From Dehalococcoidales bacterium (GTDB lineage: Bacteria; Chloroflexota; Dehalococcoidia; Dehalococcoidales; UBA5627): DNA of 6,147 nucleotides. Location of the stretch: the NCBI GenBank assembly GCA_012719115.1, contig JAAYAZ010000143.1:1-6147 (forward strand), given 5' to 3'. A program made the position numbers and the translations under genes. Below, piece after piece: positions 6,021 through 6,147 of the stretch (position 1 is its first letter; every line of letters starts with the position of its first letter). The notes under the pieces were generated by a model. The model made no database searches. It was not told the DNA's origin and saw only the letters and a list, made by a program, of their open reading frames with translations.

Positions 6021-6147
6021 TGTGCAACTGGCACAAAGGTTACATTTTAGTACAGGCACATAGGTTACACTTTTAATATGGCGTTATCTTATACCTTTTT
6101 TCATCCAGCAATCCCAAAGGATATGAGCTATAAGATATTTCCCATAA
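6021..6147 (+). mobile_element. Possible left end of an insertion sequence (runs off the right edge)
   Basis: Two direct copies of GGCACA(A/T)AGGTTACA lie at 6030-6044 and 6055-6069, 14 of 15 identical, with a 25-base period. They are preceded by TGTGC-aactg-GCACA, an inverted repeat (6021-6035). Paired short repeats of this kind just before a new ORF resemble transposase-binding terminal sequences of IS elements (an IS481-like or related DDE family is my guess). No transposase domain is visible, since only 70 bases of ORF remain, and the other end is outside, so the boundary and family are unproven. Confidence 0.35.
6078..6147 (+). CDS. Possible N-terminus of an ORF at the right edge (transposase candidate)
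   Basis: Open from ATG at 6078 to the window edge (23 codons plus one base), beginning MALSYTFFHPAIPKDMSYK. No good ribosome site is seen upstream, which is common for transposases but also fits a chance ORF. I do not recognise the peptide. The only hint of function is its place directly after the tandem IS-end-like repeats. Confidence 0.25.
   Translation, partial: MALSYTFFHPAIPKDMSYKIFPI

Noticed and set aside
5814..6059. Minus-strand open frame of 81 codons starting MPVLKCNLCASC
   Set aside because: It overlaps the end of epmA and is made largely of the non-coding hairpin repeats; its start falls inside the tandem repeat.
1..6147. CRISPR arrays, tRNA or rRNA genes
   Set aside because: No regularly spaced repeats with unique spacers, no tRNA cloverleaf or rRNA signature seen on either strand.

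Overview
The window looks like a piece of an anaerobe-type bacterial chromosome of moderate GC. It holds a high-affinity molybdate uptake operon, a monovalent cation/proton antiporter, and the translation-factor pair efp-epmA. Lineage cannot be fixed from the sequence. The ModA lipoprotein signal (a lipid-anchored binding protein, as in organisms without a classical periplasm) and the dispersed hairpin repeats would suit Chloroflexota (Dehalococcoidia-like) or a Firmicutes relative, but this is only a guess.

Layout, left to right. Positions 1-911 (minus) carry the N-terminal 303 codons of a CPA2-family Na+(K+)/H+ antiporter that runs off the left edge. It starts at a TTG behind a strong Shine-Dalgarno and has its own predicted promoter at 1087-1116. 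Positions 1180-3811 (minus) carry modA-modB-modC, in transcription order 3811 to 1180: binding lipoprotein, membrane permease and ATPase of a molybdate ABC importer. The 567-base gap 3812-4378 is a divergent control region. Positions 4379-5870 (plus) carry efp and epmA, four bases apart. They encode elongation factor P and the LysRS-like enzyme that attaches beta-lysine to its tip lysine. From 5871 to the end there is no complete gene: a degenerate hairpin repeat lies at 5890-6000, followed by what looks like the terminal repeats of an insertion sequence running off the right edge.

The most interesting part is the modA control region. On the minus strand a TTGACA-N18-TATAAA promoter (4140-4169) is overlapped by an inverted repeat resembling the ModE molybdate-repressor box (4151-4178). 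The predicted transcript start (about 4133) sits one base before a 7-bp helix that closes a 111-nt multi-stem RNA domain (4022-4132). The 3' arm of that helix contains the Shine-Dalgarno of an unrecognised 37-codon ORF (4019-3906), and the leader continues to modA. This suggests two layers of control, a repressor on DNA and a riboswitch-like leader, plausibly sensing molybdate and molybdenum cofactor. These are predictions from reading the sequence; no folding or database search was run.
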